Origin: Granulicella sp. L56
Lineage (GTDB): Bacteria > Acidobacteriota > Terriglobia > Terriglobales > Acidobacteriaceae
NCBI RefSeq assembly: GCF_009765835.1
Contig: NZ_LMUS01000001.1
Coordinates: 620,001-684,000, forward strand
Direction: 5' to 3'
Length of the DNA: 64,000 nucleotides
Shown here: positions 37,335-46,870 of the stretch, one piece after another
Numbering within the stretch: the stretch's first letter is position 1
Layout of the letters: each line of letters starts with the position of its first letter
The notes under the pieces: generated by a model
Told to the model about the DNA's origin: nothing
Seen by the model: only the letters and a program-made list of their open reading frames with translations
The model's database searches: none
Position numbers and translations under genes: made by a program

Positions 37335-38897
37335 CTACTGAGCGCCGGCTCCAATGTGTGGATGGCCGGTGAACTGATCGACCCATTGAATGAAATACTT
37401 TACATTTGGCGCGTCGGTATGCCCGCCATCATCCTGCCGCCATGACAGTTTTCCATTCAGAAGTCCCTGATTGACTGATGGCATCTGCGCCGTACTGTAG
37501 CTCTCGTCCACGCCCAACCCTTGAGCACTCAGCAAGGTCCACACCGGACTCGCCGCTACAGTCGCCATGAAGCTTCCATGATGATCGAGCCATTTGGCAT
37601 CGCCCTTCTCCGGGATGCCGTAGCTGATGAAGGTCAGTCGCGGCGCGCACAGTGAAATCAGTTCATTCGAGTCCACGGGAATATCGCCGGGATTCATGCT
37701 GCCGAAGGTCGCTTCGGATGCTCCGTACTTGATGAAATTTCCAGCCATCCAGTAATACTCGCCGCCAGTCAGGCTCTCCACGGCCTCGCCGAAGTTACGG
37801 CGCAGCAGAGTCGCGCCTCCTTTGCCGGAAGAGCCGACAAGAACCATGGCGAAGCGTTGGTCGAAGGCCATCGTGACCAGCGCTGCCTTGCCATAACGCG
37901 AGACGCCTTCGATGCCGATGCGCTTGCCATCCACTGCGGTATCGGTCTGCAGATAGTCGAGCCCCTGCCCTGCGCCCCAGGCCCACGCTCGCAACGCTCC
38001 CCAATCTTCGGGCTTGCGCGGCTGCCCCTTGTTGACCAACCCGATGATGCCTCGCGTGATCCCCGCGCCATCATCCGCCTGAACGCTCGCAGGATCGATC
38101 GTCGCAAAGCCCCATCCAGCCGCGATCAACTCCCATGTGCTCGGCGGATCGCCATCCGCATTGAATTCCGGAAAACGAAAGGGTACAGGAAGTTGCGGCT
38201 CCCATGCCGGATGCTGCGCCAGGACCTCTTTAAGAGAGGGATCCTGTTGAATGAGCAATGCCTTTTGCGCTGCGTTAATGCGCGCCAGCTCATCGGCCGA
38301 AGGTTGGTTGGGAGCAGGAAAATCGCTGCGGCCAAACATCATCAGAACAGGCACCGGCCCGCTCGCATTGGCAGGCGTCACCACGGTCATGCGAATATTT
38401 ACGTTGATCAACGGATAAGACGAATTGTCGACATGCCCGATCATCTCTTTGGCAATGATTGGATTGCCACCCAGCATCTCCTTATCAGTCGCGACGACCG
38501 ACCACGTCACCTTCGGTATATTCTTCGGCACACGGCCATAGACGTATCGCTCAAAGCCTTCCACAATCTCCGGCCGACGCTTCTCCCACCAGACCTTTGC
38601 AGTCGTCACCTTCTCACCGTTGTTCAAGGTCAAGGCATCAGGCAGATGTGGAAACGGATTAGCCTTCGTCTCATCGTAATTAGCGTGGTTGGGCGCCTTC
38701 TCACTACCACTGGGGCCTGAACGGAGCGCCTTGATTCCAAGCTGATCCATCATGTTCTGATGGTCCTGATCGGCGGTAAAATTTACCGGCTGCGGCGAAG
38801 ACGCGCCGGGAACACTCTGGCCCATCGCGCACGATGTCGCAACGCAGGCCAATGCCATAGGAATAGAAAGCAGAACCAGATATAGACGCGAGCGCAC
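37335..38897 (-). CDS. CE15 glucuronoyl-esterase-like hydrolase 1
   Basis: 520 aa, GTG start with GGAG upstream and a signal peptide. An alpha/beta-hydrolase fold with the CE15 nucleophile motif GVSRYGKAA (Ser in G-V-S-R-x-G-K) and a late His in DDGGHTDAP. RRPEIVEGFERYVYGRVP is another family segment. CE15 enzymes cleave ester bonds between glucuronic acid on xylan and lignin alcohols. Here the acid residue and substrate pocket cannot be verified. It is divergent from the SGNH gene with a LacI-like operator between them, and has a paralogue at 41950-43269. Confidence 0.85.
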   Translation of the reverse strand: MRSRLYLVLLSIPMALACVATSCAMGQSVPGASSPQPVNFTADQDHQNMMDQLGIKALRSGPSGSEKAPNHANYDETKANPFPHLPDALTLNNGEKVTTAKVWWEKRRPEIVEGFERYVYGRVPKNIPKVTWSVVATDKEMLGGNPIIAKEMIGHVDNSSYPLINVNIRMTVVTPANASGPVPVLMMFGRSDFPAPNQPSADELARINAAQKALLIQQDPSLKEVLAQHPAWEPQLPVPFRFPEFNADGDPPSTWELIAAGWGFATIDPASVQADDGAGITRGIIGLVNKGQPRKPEDWGALRAWAWGAGQGLDYLQTDTAVDGKRIGIEGVSRYGKAALVTMAFDQRFAMVLVGSSGKGGATLLRRNFGEAVESLTGGEYYWMAGNFIKYGASEATFGSMNPGDIPVDSNELISLCAPRLTFISYGIPEKGDAKWLDHHGSFMATVAASPVWTLLSAQGLGVDESYSTAQMPSVNQGLLNGKLSWRQDDGGHTDAPNVKYFIQWVDQFTGHPHIGAGAQ

Positions 38898-38933
38898 GCA
38901 GTTCTCCAGAGATGGTATTCTTACTCCGCTTAG

Positions 38934-38947
38934 CTAAAGCGATTTAG
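38934..38947. promoter_or_regulatory. LacI-family-like operator between divergent esterase genes
   Basis: CTAAAGCGATTTAG is a near-palindrome with a central CG, the form favoured by LacI/PurR-family sugar regulators. It lies 37 nt from the CE15 start and 27 nt from the SGNH start, where it could control both. No LacI-type gene is in the window. Confidence 0.4.
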
Positions 38948-38973
38948 TTCGAGACCAATAGTAAACCTTGAAT

Positions 38974-40230
38974 ATGAAATTCGTATATAGAAACTTACTG
39001 CTGCTCACGTTTCTGGCGATGGCCTTCTCGCCAGAGGTACAGGGAATCGCACAATCATCGGCAAACTCTCAGGTGTGGATAGGAACCTGGGCGGCGTCCC
39101 AACAGATTCCCGAACCCCAGAACGCTCTTGCACCCGCCGATCTCAACGACGTGACCATCCGTCAGATCTTCCATCTATCGATAGGTAGCTCGATGCTGCG
39201 CGTTCATCTTTCCAATAACTTCGGAACAGAGCCGCTGCATTGCAGTTCGGTGCATATCGCGCGTCCGCTTTCGGCGTCTTCATCGGCCATCGATCCTGCA
39301 TCGGACAAGGCGCTGAGTTTCGCAGGCAGCGAAGACGTCACTGTTCCAGCGGGAGCAGAGTATATCTCTGATCCCATCAGCTTCCCTGCCGCGGCACTTT
39401 CCAACGTAGCTGTCACCTTTCATCTTGCCGATGCGCCAGCACAACAGACCGGGCATCCCGGCTCTCGCTCCACCTCTTATTATGTTCATGGCGATCTAGT
39501 CTCTGCCGCAACGCTGCCTGATGCCCACAAGGTAGACCACTGGTATCAAATATCGGGCATCGATGTCCTTGCTCCGCCACAAAGTGCCTCGATCGTTGCG
39601 CTGGGAGATTCCATCACAGACGGGCACGCGTCCACCACCAATGGAAATGACCGCTGGACTGATGTTCTCGCACAACGGCTGCAGTCTTCCTCTATCGATC
39701 GAAACATCGGCGTTCTGAATCAAGGCATCGGAGGCAATCATCTTCTTACCGATGGCCTCGGCCCGAATACGCTGGCACGCTTTGACCGCGATGTACTTGC
39801 CCAGCCCGGTGTGCACTGGCTGATCGTCTTTGAAGGAGTCAACGATCTTGGCGGCCTGACGCGCAATGGAGAGGTATCTCCAGCGGAACATGCCCTGCTC
39901 GTCCATCGTATTTTTGGCGCGTATCAGCAACTGATTGTCCGCGCTCATGCCCATGGCATTCGTGTCATAGGCGCAACGATTACACCTTATACAGGATCGG
40001 ACTACTACCATCCCGGCCCACGCAGCGAGGCTGACCGCCAGGCGATCAATCAATGGATTCGCACACCCGGCAACTTCGACGCAGTCATCGATTTTGATAA
40101 GGCGATGCGCGATCCTCAGCAGCCCGACCGCCTGCTGCCAGCCTATGACTGCGGCGATCATCTGCATCCTTCACCTGCGGGATATCGCGTCATGGGCGAA
40201 GCTGTTCCGCTCTCATTATTTGCTCATTAA
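38974..40230 (+). CDS. Secreted SGNH/GDSL hydrolase
   Basis: 418 aa from ATG 38974, or 420 from a TTG two codons upstream. A signal peptide is followed by an N-terminal beta domain (residues about 30-190, VWIGTWAASQ) and an SGNH esterase domain with all blocks: ALGDSITDG, QGIGGNHL, EGVNDLG and DHLHPSPAGY. It probably removes acetyl or other acyl groups from polysaccharides. The domain is the closest relative in the window to the C-terminal domain of the GH95 fusion at 8087-11149. It is followed 21 nt later by the GH35-like gene, likely one transcript. Confidence 0.9.
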   Translation: MKFVYRNLLLLTFLAMAFSPEVQGIAQSSANSQVWIGTWAASQQIPEPQNALAPADLNDVTIRQIFHLSIGSSMLRVHLSNNFGTEPLHCSSVHIARPLSASSSAIDPASDKALSFAGSEDVTVPAGAEYISDPISFPAAALSNVAVTFHLADAPAQQTGHPGSRSTSYYVHGDLVSAATLPDAHKVDHWYQISGIDVLAPPQSASIVALGDSITDGHASTTNGNDRWTDVLAQRLQSSSIDRNIGVLNQGIGGNHLLTDGLGPNTLARFDRDVLAQPGVHWLIVFEGVNDLGGLTRNGEVSPAEHALLVHRIFGAYQQLIVRAHAHGIRVIGATITPYTGSDYYHPGPRSEADRQAINQWIRTPGNFDAVIDFDKAMRDPQQPDRLLPAYDCGDHLHPSPAGYRVMGEAVPLSLFAH

Positions 40231-40251
40231 GATCACATTCAGAGGTGACGA

Positions 40252-41892
40252 TTGAAGCACAGGATTTGCATCCCACTTTTAATCGCGAGCTGGCTCTTTA
40301 CCCCGCTGGCTTCTCCTGCGCGTGAACTGCCGACAATTCAAAGGTCTCAGGACCAAGGACAACTTCTCGTCAATGGAAAGCCGTACCTGATTCTGGGCGG
40401 CGAACTAGGAAACTCTTCGTCCGGCACAGCAGAACAGGCCGACACCGTTCTCCCAAGGCTCGCGAAGTTGCATGTCAATACTGCCCTGACACCGGTGACG
40501 TGGGGACAGATCGAACCGACCGAAGGCAAGTTTGACTTCGATGTTCTCGATCACTGGATCGATGTCGCGCGCCAGCAACATCTCCATCTCGTCCTTCTAT
40601 GGTTTGGAAGCTGGAAGAACGCCTTCTCCAACGATGCCCCGATCTGGGTCAGGCAGGATACGAAGCGTTTTCCTCGCGCCATCTCTGCCGACGGCACGGA
40701 GCTTGAGATTCTATCTACGCTCGGGCCGGAGACCCTCAAACTGGATCGCACAGCTTTTTCCGCACTGATGAATCATGTTCGCGAGAAAGATGTAGAGCAG
40801 CAAACGGTACTGATGGTACAGGTAGAAAACGAGGTCGGCTATCTAGGCCTCGGTGGTCGAGATCGCTCGTCTGCGGCCAATCAGCTTTTCCGGAGCGCCG
40901 TGCCGTCCACACTCCTTCAAAAGCTCGAAGACGATGAAAAGCTTCTTCCCCCCAAGCTCAGTGAAAACTTTCACCCCGAAGGAAAATCCTGGCAGCAGGT
41001 CTTTGGCGATAACACTGACGAGGTCTTCATGGCGTGGAACTATGCACGGTTCATTCAATCGGTCGCCGCAGCCGGGAAGCAAGCCTACCCATTGCCGATG
41101 TACGTGAATGCTCAACTGCCGGCGCCAGCGGAGCGAGCGGGTGAGTATCCGAGCGGAGGGCCGCATCCCGACAATCTCGATATCTATCGCGCGACGGCTC
41201 AAGCGCTGGACTTCTACTCTCCTGATATCTACTGGCCGAACTTTGCATATTGGATGCAGCGCTATCACTTCCCCGGCAATGCCGCGTTTGTACCGGAGGC
41301 ACGCATCGAGAGTGCTCCCTTCAACGCGTTTTATGCGTACGGAGAGTCGAAAGCATTCGGCTTCTCGGCGTTCGGCATCGACAGCGTTGAGCCTTCGATG
41401 GATGGTTCCGAATCTGCGCCGGGCATCCAGCAGACCTACAAGGCGCTCGAAGATCTCTCCGATATTCTGGTCCCCGCCCAGGCTTCCGGCCATACGCGCG
41501 GATTAGTGCTGCACGCAGATAGTCCCAGGCCCACCCAGACGGTGAGCCTCGGCGGCTTCCTCTTTGATGCCACCTTATCTCGCTCGTGGCCCGCAAAGAG
41601 TCTTCTCACCAACGATGGCGCCATGATTATCGTGCAGACGGCGCGTGACGAGTTCTTCATCGCTGGCCGCGGCCTTGCGGTCTCGATTGCGCGCGACCCT
41701 GATGTCGATAACCTGGTTGCAGGAATAGGAAGCATCGACGAGGTCTCTCGAATCGATGGCAAGTGGGTCACGCAGCGTCGACTGATCGGCGATCAAAGCA
41801 ACCAGGGACGCCAGCTCAGTATGTCCGCAAACCAGGTCAGAATTTATCGCGTCGTTCTCTATACAGCCGAGCAGGCACAGCAGGCTCAGTAA
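40252..41892 (+). CDS. GH35-like beta-galactosidase (DUF5597 type)
   Basis: 546 aa, start TTG 40252, supported by AGAGGTGA 4-11 nt upstream and by the signal peptide that begins there. A GH35/GH42-like barrel (LLVNGKPYLILGGELGNS, VTWGQIEPTEGKFDFD) contains VQVENEVG, with the probable acid/base Glu194, and FVPEAR, with the probable nucleophile Glu349. The C-terminal beta region (TVSLGGFLFDA) resembles DUF5597. It should release terminal beta-galactose or a related sugar. Sits behind the SGNH gene and converges with the second CE15 gene. Confidence 0.85.
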   Translation: MKHRICIPLLIASWLFTPLASPARELPTIQRSQDQGQLLVNGKPYLILGGELGNSSSGTAEQADTVLPRLAKLHVNTALTPVTWGQIEPTEGKFDFDVLDHWIDVARQQHLHLVLLWFGSWKNAFSNDAPIWVRQDTKRFPRAISADGTELEILSTLGPETLKLDRTAFSALMNHVREKDVEQQTVLMVQVENEVGYLGLGGRDRSSAANQLFRSAVPSTLLQKLEDDEKLLPPKLSENFHPEGKSWQQVFGDNTDEVFMAWNYARFIQSVAAAGKQAYPLPMYVNAQLPAPAERAGEYPSGGPHPDNLDIYRATAQALDFYSPDIYWPNFAYWMQRYHFPGNAAFVPEARIESAPFNAFYAYGESKAFGFSAFGIDSVEPSMDGSESAPGIQQTYKALEDLSDILVPAQASGHTRGLVLHADSPRPTQTVSLGGFLFDATLSRSWPAKSLLTNDGAMIIVQTARDEFFIAGRGLAVSIARDPDVDNLVAGIGSIDEVSRIDGKWVTQRRLIGDQSNQGRQLSMSANQVRIYRVVLYTAEQAQQAQ

Positions 41893-41949
41893 AGCGGAGA
41901 CCCGCATCGCCAAAGGGACAGCAGGCACTGATCGCTTCCCCGTGCGGAC

Positions 41950-43269
41950 TTATTGTTCCGGGTGAAGTTGCGCTTTGAGGAACTGCACGTAGATGTCCCA
42001 GTCGCTGGGCACCATGCCGTGACCGCCCTCGTGCATGTAGTAGTTAAGCCCATTGCTGAAGAGAGGCGTCTTAGCGGCAGGCCATACATCAGTGCCAAGG
42101 TCTTGCTTGCCCAGCAGCTTATAGACAGGCCCCGCAGCGACAGCAGCCAGAAACTCGCCCTTCGGATCGGACCAGTCATCCGTGCTTCCCGTCTGCAACA
42201 ACAATGGCCGTGGGGCGATCAGAGCGACCAGCATGTTCGCATCCATCGGGGCCGTGTCCGGAAAGCCTGCGTACTTCGCGAAGTTCTCAGCGAACTGATA
42301 CGGATATCGGGTCGGCGCGGTAAGGTGCGCGATGGTCTCGCCATAGTCACGATGGCTCAGCGCAGCGCCACCTTCTCCCGAACAACTCGCAATCACCGCG
42401 GCGAAGCGCTGATCATGCGCACCGGCCCACATGACCGTCTTGCCGAGACGCGAAACGCCGTGGATGACAACGCGCTTTGCATCAACCGATTTGTCGGTCT
42501 CGAAGTAATCTTCAACGCGGCTCATGCCCCATGCCCACGCCGCGATCGAACCCCAATCGTCAGTGGCGCGCTTCGTCTCGCCCGGCTTAAGATACCGTGC
42601 GCGAATGCCGTTCGAGAATCCCTCGGCGTAATCGGGATCGATGTCTCCGTAATAAAAAGTAGCTACACCGATTCCAGCATCCAGAATCGGCTGGACGTTC
42701 AGCCGCCCAAAGCCCGGGCCCGCAGGAGGCGCAATCAGAGTATTCGTCTTCGGGCTCCAGACCTTCTGCGGTGTAATCCCCGGATCTTCGACCGCATTCT
42801 GTATCGCGCCGAAGTTGATGCTGAAGAACATCGGAACTGGCTTCTTCGCATTTGCCGGAACGTATTCGAGCAGATGGATGACCGGCCACGATGAGTCCTT
42901 GGAGAGATGAATATCGATCTCTCTACGAATCGCCGTACCGTTCAGCGCGGGCGTTCCCTTGTCCACCACCTCAAAACTCTCCCCCGCCGGACGCCCAGGG
43001 GCAATGCCATACTGCTGCGTCTCGAAGAGTCGAACAATCTCCGGGCGCCTCTTCTTGTTCCAGGCCTTCGCGTCGCGCACTTCCTTCCCATCGTCTAGCT
43101 TTAGCGCATCAGGAAGCGTGTAGGTGCCCACCTTTGACTGGTCGTAGTTCACCGGAATGCCGGCAACCACACTCGGCGCAGGCTTCGGAGTTGGCGGCGG
43201 AGCCTGGCCCTTCATCGTGAATGCGGTGAAAGCAAGAACGCAGAGAGAAGATACGGACTTCAAGGTCAT
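41950..43269 (-). CDS. CE15 glucuronoyl-esterase-like hydrolase 2
   Basis: 439 aa from ATG 43269, with GGAG upstream; a longer in-frame form from 43371 would overlap the promoter and lacks a signal at its front. A signal peptide leads into a proline-rich start and an alpha/beta-hydrolase domain with GVSRLGKTVMW (nucleophile Ser), APRPLLLQTGSTDDW and a late GGHG holding the likely catalytic His. Strongly similar in layout to the CE15 protein at 37335-38897 but shorter. Likely cleaves glucuronate esters in lignin-xylan. It has its own promoter-like region. Confidence 0.88.
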   Translation of the reverse strand: MTLKSVSSLCVLAFTAFTMKGQAPPPTPKPAPSVVAGIPVNYDQSKVGTYTLPDALKLDDGKEVRDAKAWNKKRRPEIVRLFETQQYGIAPGRPAGESFEVVDKGTPALNGTAIRREIDIHLSKDSSWPVIHLLEYVPANAKKPVPMFFSINFGAIQNAVEDPGITPQKVWSPKTNTLIAPPAGPGFGRLNVQPILDAGIGVATFYYGDIDPDYAEGFSNGIRARYLKPGETKRATDDWGSIAAWAWGMSRVEDYFETDKSVDAKRVVIHGVSRLGKTVMWAGAHDQRFAAVIASCSGEGGAALSHRDYGETIAHLTAPTRYPYQFAENFAKYAGFPDTAPMDANMLVALIAPRPLLLQTGSTDDWSDPKGEFLAAVAAGPVYKLLGKQDLGTDVWPAAKTPLFSNGLNYYMHEGGHGMVPSDWDIYVQFLKAQLHPEQ

Positions 43270-43339
43270 AATGAAGAGCTCCGATAGAGCGTCCCAAAAT
43301 TGTGAATTTGTTTCTACAGGGAAACACCTACCAGCGAAC

Positions 43340-43367
43340 GTTAGATTTGTGCGCACAGTGTTGTCAA
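43340..43367 (-). promoter_or_regulatory. Promoter-like site with embedded palindrome upstream of CE15 gene 2
   Basis: On the minus strand, TTGACA (43362-43367), a 16-bp spacer and TCTAAC (43340-43345) resemble a sigma-70-type promoter. The spacer contains the perfect palindrome TGTGCGCACA (43348-43357), well placed for a repressor. Start of the gene is 70 nt downstream. Confidence 0.45.
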
Positions 43368-43452
43368 GCAACTCTCGCCTGTATCTTCAACACGATGCGA
43401 TTCCCGGAAGTAACCGTTCGCATGAAAGCCAAGACGAATATATTTTTCATAG

Positions 43453-43480
43453 TTGACAAGTTCTGCATAGAAGCGATACT
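43453..43480 (+). promoter_or_regulatory. Candidate promoter for the eCIS operon
   Basis: TTGACA (43453-43458), 16 bp, GATACT (43475-43480), reading toward the sheath gene about 440 nt downstream. The interval 43481-43920 shows no convincing gene; the frame that extends upstream of the sheath start there lacks family resemblance. If used, the leader is long. Confidence 0.3.
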
Positions 43481-43920
43481 AATGTCCGGGCATTTCTGAA
43501 TTGCTTTTTCTCCTGGTTGCGAACCGCGTTTAGCGCTCCCCCACGATCGGTGATGGTGTGAGCGTTCGCAGAAGGTTGCTCTGCGACAGGCCCAGGCAAG
43601 ACCCCCAACGCTGTCAGCACGATCAGGCAATGATCCGTACCAGTTCATCCCCGGGACAGGCAAGTTTAGGCTCACTCTAATAATCACCGCAAGTCGCAAA
43701 TCTGCCACGAATCCTTGTGACAGAACGGCATCCGGGTATCGTAACGGCCTCCGCAGGTAACCGCTATGTCTTGCTCGGCGGCGACTTGCGCAATTGGCTC
43801 AGAGGCTCGCTGGCTTTAAGCCTTCGGCATACTGCAGTAAGCCGCCGATCGCACGTCTTTTCAACCGCAGCAAGCGCAGCGACCGGACGATTGTCCGGTA
43901 CGCGCAAGGAGGATGGATTC

Positions 43921-46848
43921 ATGCCGACGTTCACCTATCCAGGCGTTTATATTGAGGAACTTTCGAGCGGCGTACACTCCATAACCGGAGTCGCCACCTC
44001 CATCGCCGCGTTTATCGGCTGGGCCCCCCAGGGCCCAGTCACGGAGGCCACGCTGATTGAGAGTTGGGCAGACTACGAAGCCAGCTTTGGAGGCCTCGAC
44101 GCGCGCAGCTATCTCGGCTACGCGGTACAGCAGTTCTTCGCCAACGGGGGTACCCAGGCGTACATTGTGCGGCTGGTCTGGGACGGCTCCCTTCCCGCCG
44201 CCCCCGGCACCAATCCCGCGCCCAGCGCCACGGCCGTCGCTACCGGGGCAGGATATGCCACTGCGGCAATCTCCGCCTCTTTCGGTGCGATTGCATCACC
44301 GTCCGTTCCCGTGAGCATAGGCGCGTCCGTGCTACAGAGCCTCTCCATCGGCCCCGCCGGACTGCCAGCGATTCCTCTCGGCGCAACCGTGCCGCTGGTG
44401 GCCACCGGAAGTTCCTCTAACGGCACTTCCGCGGCACTGGCAACCGCTACCTGGATCTCCAGCAATCCCGGCGTGCTTGCCGTCAACGTCAACACCGGAA
44501 GCGCTACCGCCATGAGTGCCGGAACGGCAATCGTTACGGCAACCTCCGGCTTGGTATCCGGCTCCATCAGCCTGACTGTAGCGAACTCTGCCCTGAGCAC
44601 GATCACCATCACTCCAGCTACGCCAACTCTGGCCGCAGGCGCTCCCCCCCCAGCCGCAGGCCAACCGTGGATCGGGCCTCAGCAACAACTCACCGCCCTC
44701 GGCAACTACCTTGACGGAACCAGCCTCGACCTCACCCATGTTGTCGCCTGGTCCAGCAGCGATACCGCAATGGCCTTCGTCGATCCCGCCTCTGGCCTGG
44801 TCACCGCCAGCAGTACCGTCGGCGCGCCGACCATCACCGCGTCCTGGCTCGGCGTCTCCGCTACGGACGTTGTCACCGTCGTCGCCAAGGCAATTACCGG
44901 CATCACCGTTCATCCCGGAGCACCGGTCGCCAAGATCGCCGAGACGGTCAACTTTACCGCCCTTGGAACCTTCTCTGACCAGACCACCGGTGCCCTGCCT
45001 GCAGCAGAGGTGTGGAGTTCCGCCAACCCGGCGGTCGTCACCATCGTCGCAGCCACCGGCGTCGCCACCGCGGTAGCTCCCGGTTCGACCACCATCACCG
45101 TTACCTCAGGGGGCTTGACCGCAAGCGCTACGTTGACCGTAACCGCTGCAAGCCTGAACGCCATCTCCATCACACCGATCAATCCTTCGGTGGCAGTTGA
45201 TCTCACACTTCCACTCAAGGCTACCGGCATCTACTCCGACGGAACCTCGGCGGATCTAACCTCCACCGTCGATTGGACGTCCGCTGGTCCTGACGCTTCC
45301 ATCGACCCTGAGACCGGCATCGTCAAGGGAGCTACGGTCGATGCGGCAGTGGCCATCACGGCGGCCTGGCAGGGTGTAAACGGCACAACCAATGTTGCCG
45401 TCACCGCGCCGGTACTCCAGTCCATCGCGATCACGCCAGCCAGCGTCTCTCTCCTGAGCAGCGGACAGACCGCGCAGTTGAAAGCCACTGGAACCTTCTC
45501 CGATGGTTCGACATCCGATCTGACAACAACCTCAACCTGGGTCTCCTCCGCGCCCCCGGTGGCGACCGTCAGCGGCACGGGGTTGGCCACGGCCATCGCT
45601 TCCGGCGGTTCGCTCACGCTCTTCGCCGCCAATCCAGGCGCGTGGGGCAACAATCTTCGCGTGGGAGTCCTGCCGCAGACCTCCGACCCCACGCGTTTCG
45701 GCATTCTGGTCCAGCAGGTCACACTCACCGGACAGCTACAAACGCTCGAGAGCTTCGTCAACCTTTCGACCACCACAACCGATCCTCTCTACGCCGTCAC
45801 CGTCATCGACAACGACTCGAATTACGTCAGCTTCATCAACCCAGCCACCGGCAATCCGGTCATACCGACAGCGGCCCCCTCACCAACTCCCCCCTTGTCC
45901 CCGGTTCCACTGAACGGAGGCGCGGACGGAGCCGTTCTCGTCCCCGCCTCGGACCAGAACTTCGAGATCGCACTCACCTTCAATGCCACAGCAGGCGTCT
46001 TCCTCCTCGATCGCGTCGATATCTTCAACCTGCTCTGCATTCCTGGCGAGACCGACGCCCCAACCATCTCCACGCTGCAGCAGTATTGCGCCAGCCAGCG
46101 CGCCTTCTACATCGTGGATGCGCCGCAGTTATCGACCGTCGCAAACCTGACCCAGACCGGCCCGGTCGGCAGCACACCCGGACCCATCACCGGAACCTAT
46201 GCCAACAACTCCGCCTATTATTTCCCCTGGGTGCAGGCCCCGGACCCGTTGGTCGGCAACCGCCCCAGTCTCTATCCGCCCTGCGGTTTCGTAGCTGGCA
46301 TCTATGCGGCAACCGACGCCAACCGCGGTGTCTGGAAGGCCCCCGCAGGAATTCAAGCCAGCCTCACCGGCGTCTCCGGACTGCAATACAACCTCACCGA
46401 CCTCGAAAATGGCGATCTTAACATTCAGGCGATCAACTGCCTGCGCCAGTTCAAGACCTACGGCGATGTCGTCTGGGGAGCACGCACACTCCAGGGCAAC
46501 GACCAGACCGGATCCGAGTGGAAATACATTCCAATTCGCCGCCTTGCGCTCTACATCGAATCCAGTCTGTATGAGGGCACGCAATGGGTCGTCTTCGAAC
46601 CCAACGACGTTCCTCTGTGGGGCCAGATCCGTCTCAACGTCGGTGCATTCATGCAGGGCCTGTTCTTACAAGGAGCGTTTCAGGGGACCTCGCCGCAGCA
46701 GGCCTACTTCGTCAAATGCGATGCGGAAAATAATCCTCAGGCCAGCATCGATCTCGGAGTCGTAAATATCCTGGTGGGCTTTGCACCGCTCTATCCCGCC
46801 GAATTCGTTGTCATCCAGATTCAGCAGATCGCCGGGCAAGTCGCCTAG
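43921..46848 (+). CDS. eCIS contractile sheath protein with Ig-like insert
   Basis: 975 aa from ATG 43921, which has AAGGAGG 8 nt upstream. The N-terminus (MPTFTYPGVYIEEL, AAFIGWAPQGP, FFANGGTQAYIVRL) and C-terminus (EWKYIPIRRLALYIESSL, EPNDVPLWGQIR, APLYPAEFVVIQI) are classic phage/Afp tail-sheath sequence. Between residues about 137 and 560 sit four complete and one partial bacterial Ig-like (Big_2-type) repeats, each with ITP near the start and an SDGTS/DLT plus W-S-S pattern. Sheath sequence resumes at NPGAWGNNLRVGV. This makes the protein about twice the usual size. The sheath surrounds the tube and contracts to drive it into the target. Confidence 0.93.
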   Translation: MPTFTYPGVYIEELSSGVHSITGVATSIAAFIGWAPQGPVTEATLIESWADYEASFGGLDARSYLGYAVQQFFANGGTQAYIVRLVWDGSLPAAPGTNPAPSATAVATGAGYATAAISASFGAIASPSVPVSIGASVLQSLSIGPAGLPAIPLGATVPLVATGSSSNGTSAALATATWISSNPGVLAVNVNTGSATAMSAGTAIVTATSGLVSGSISLTVANSALSTITITPATPTLAAGAPPPAAGQPWIGPQQQLTALGNYLDGTSLDLTHVVAWSSSDTAMAFVDPASGLVTASSTVGAPTITASWLGVSATDVVTVVAKAITGITVHPGAPVAKIAETVNFTALGTFSDQTTGALPAAEVWSSANPAVVTIVAATGVATAVAPGSTTITVTSGGLTASATLTVTAASLNAISITPINPSVAVDLTLPLKATGIYSDGTSADLTSTVDWTSAGPDASIDPETGIVKGATVDAAVAITAAWQGVNGTTNVAVTAPVLQSIAITPASVSLLSSGQTAQLKATGTFSDGSTSDLTTTSTWVSSAPPVATVSGTGLATAIASGGSLTLFAANPGAWGNNLRVGVLPQTSDPTRFGILVQQVTLTGQLQTLESFVNLSTTTTDPLYAVTVIDNDSNYVSFINPATGNPVIPTAAPSPTPPLSPVPLNGGADGAVLVPASDQNFEIALTFNATAGVFLLDRVDIFNLLCIPGETDAPTISTLQQYCASQRAFYIVDAPQLSTVANLTQTGPVGSTPGPITGTYANNSAYYFPWVQAPDPLVGNRPSLYPPCGFVAGIYAATDANRGVWKAPAGIQASLTGVSGLQYNLTDLENGDLNIQAINCLRQFKTYGDVVWGARTLQGNDQTGSEWKYIPIRRLALYIESSLYEGTQWVVFEPNDVPLWGQIRLNVGAFMQGLFLQGAFQGTSPQQAYFVKCDAENNPQASIDLGVVNILVGFAPLYPAEFVVIQIQQIAGQVA

Positions 46849-46870
46849 GCAAGTCCACGGAGGAGATCTC

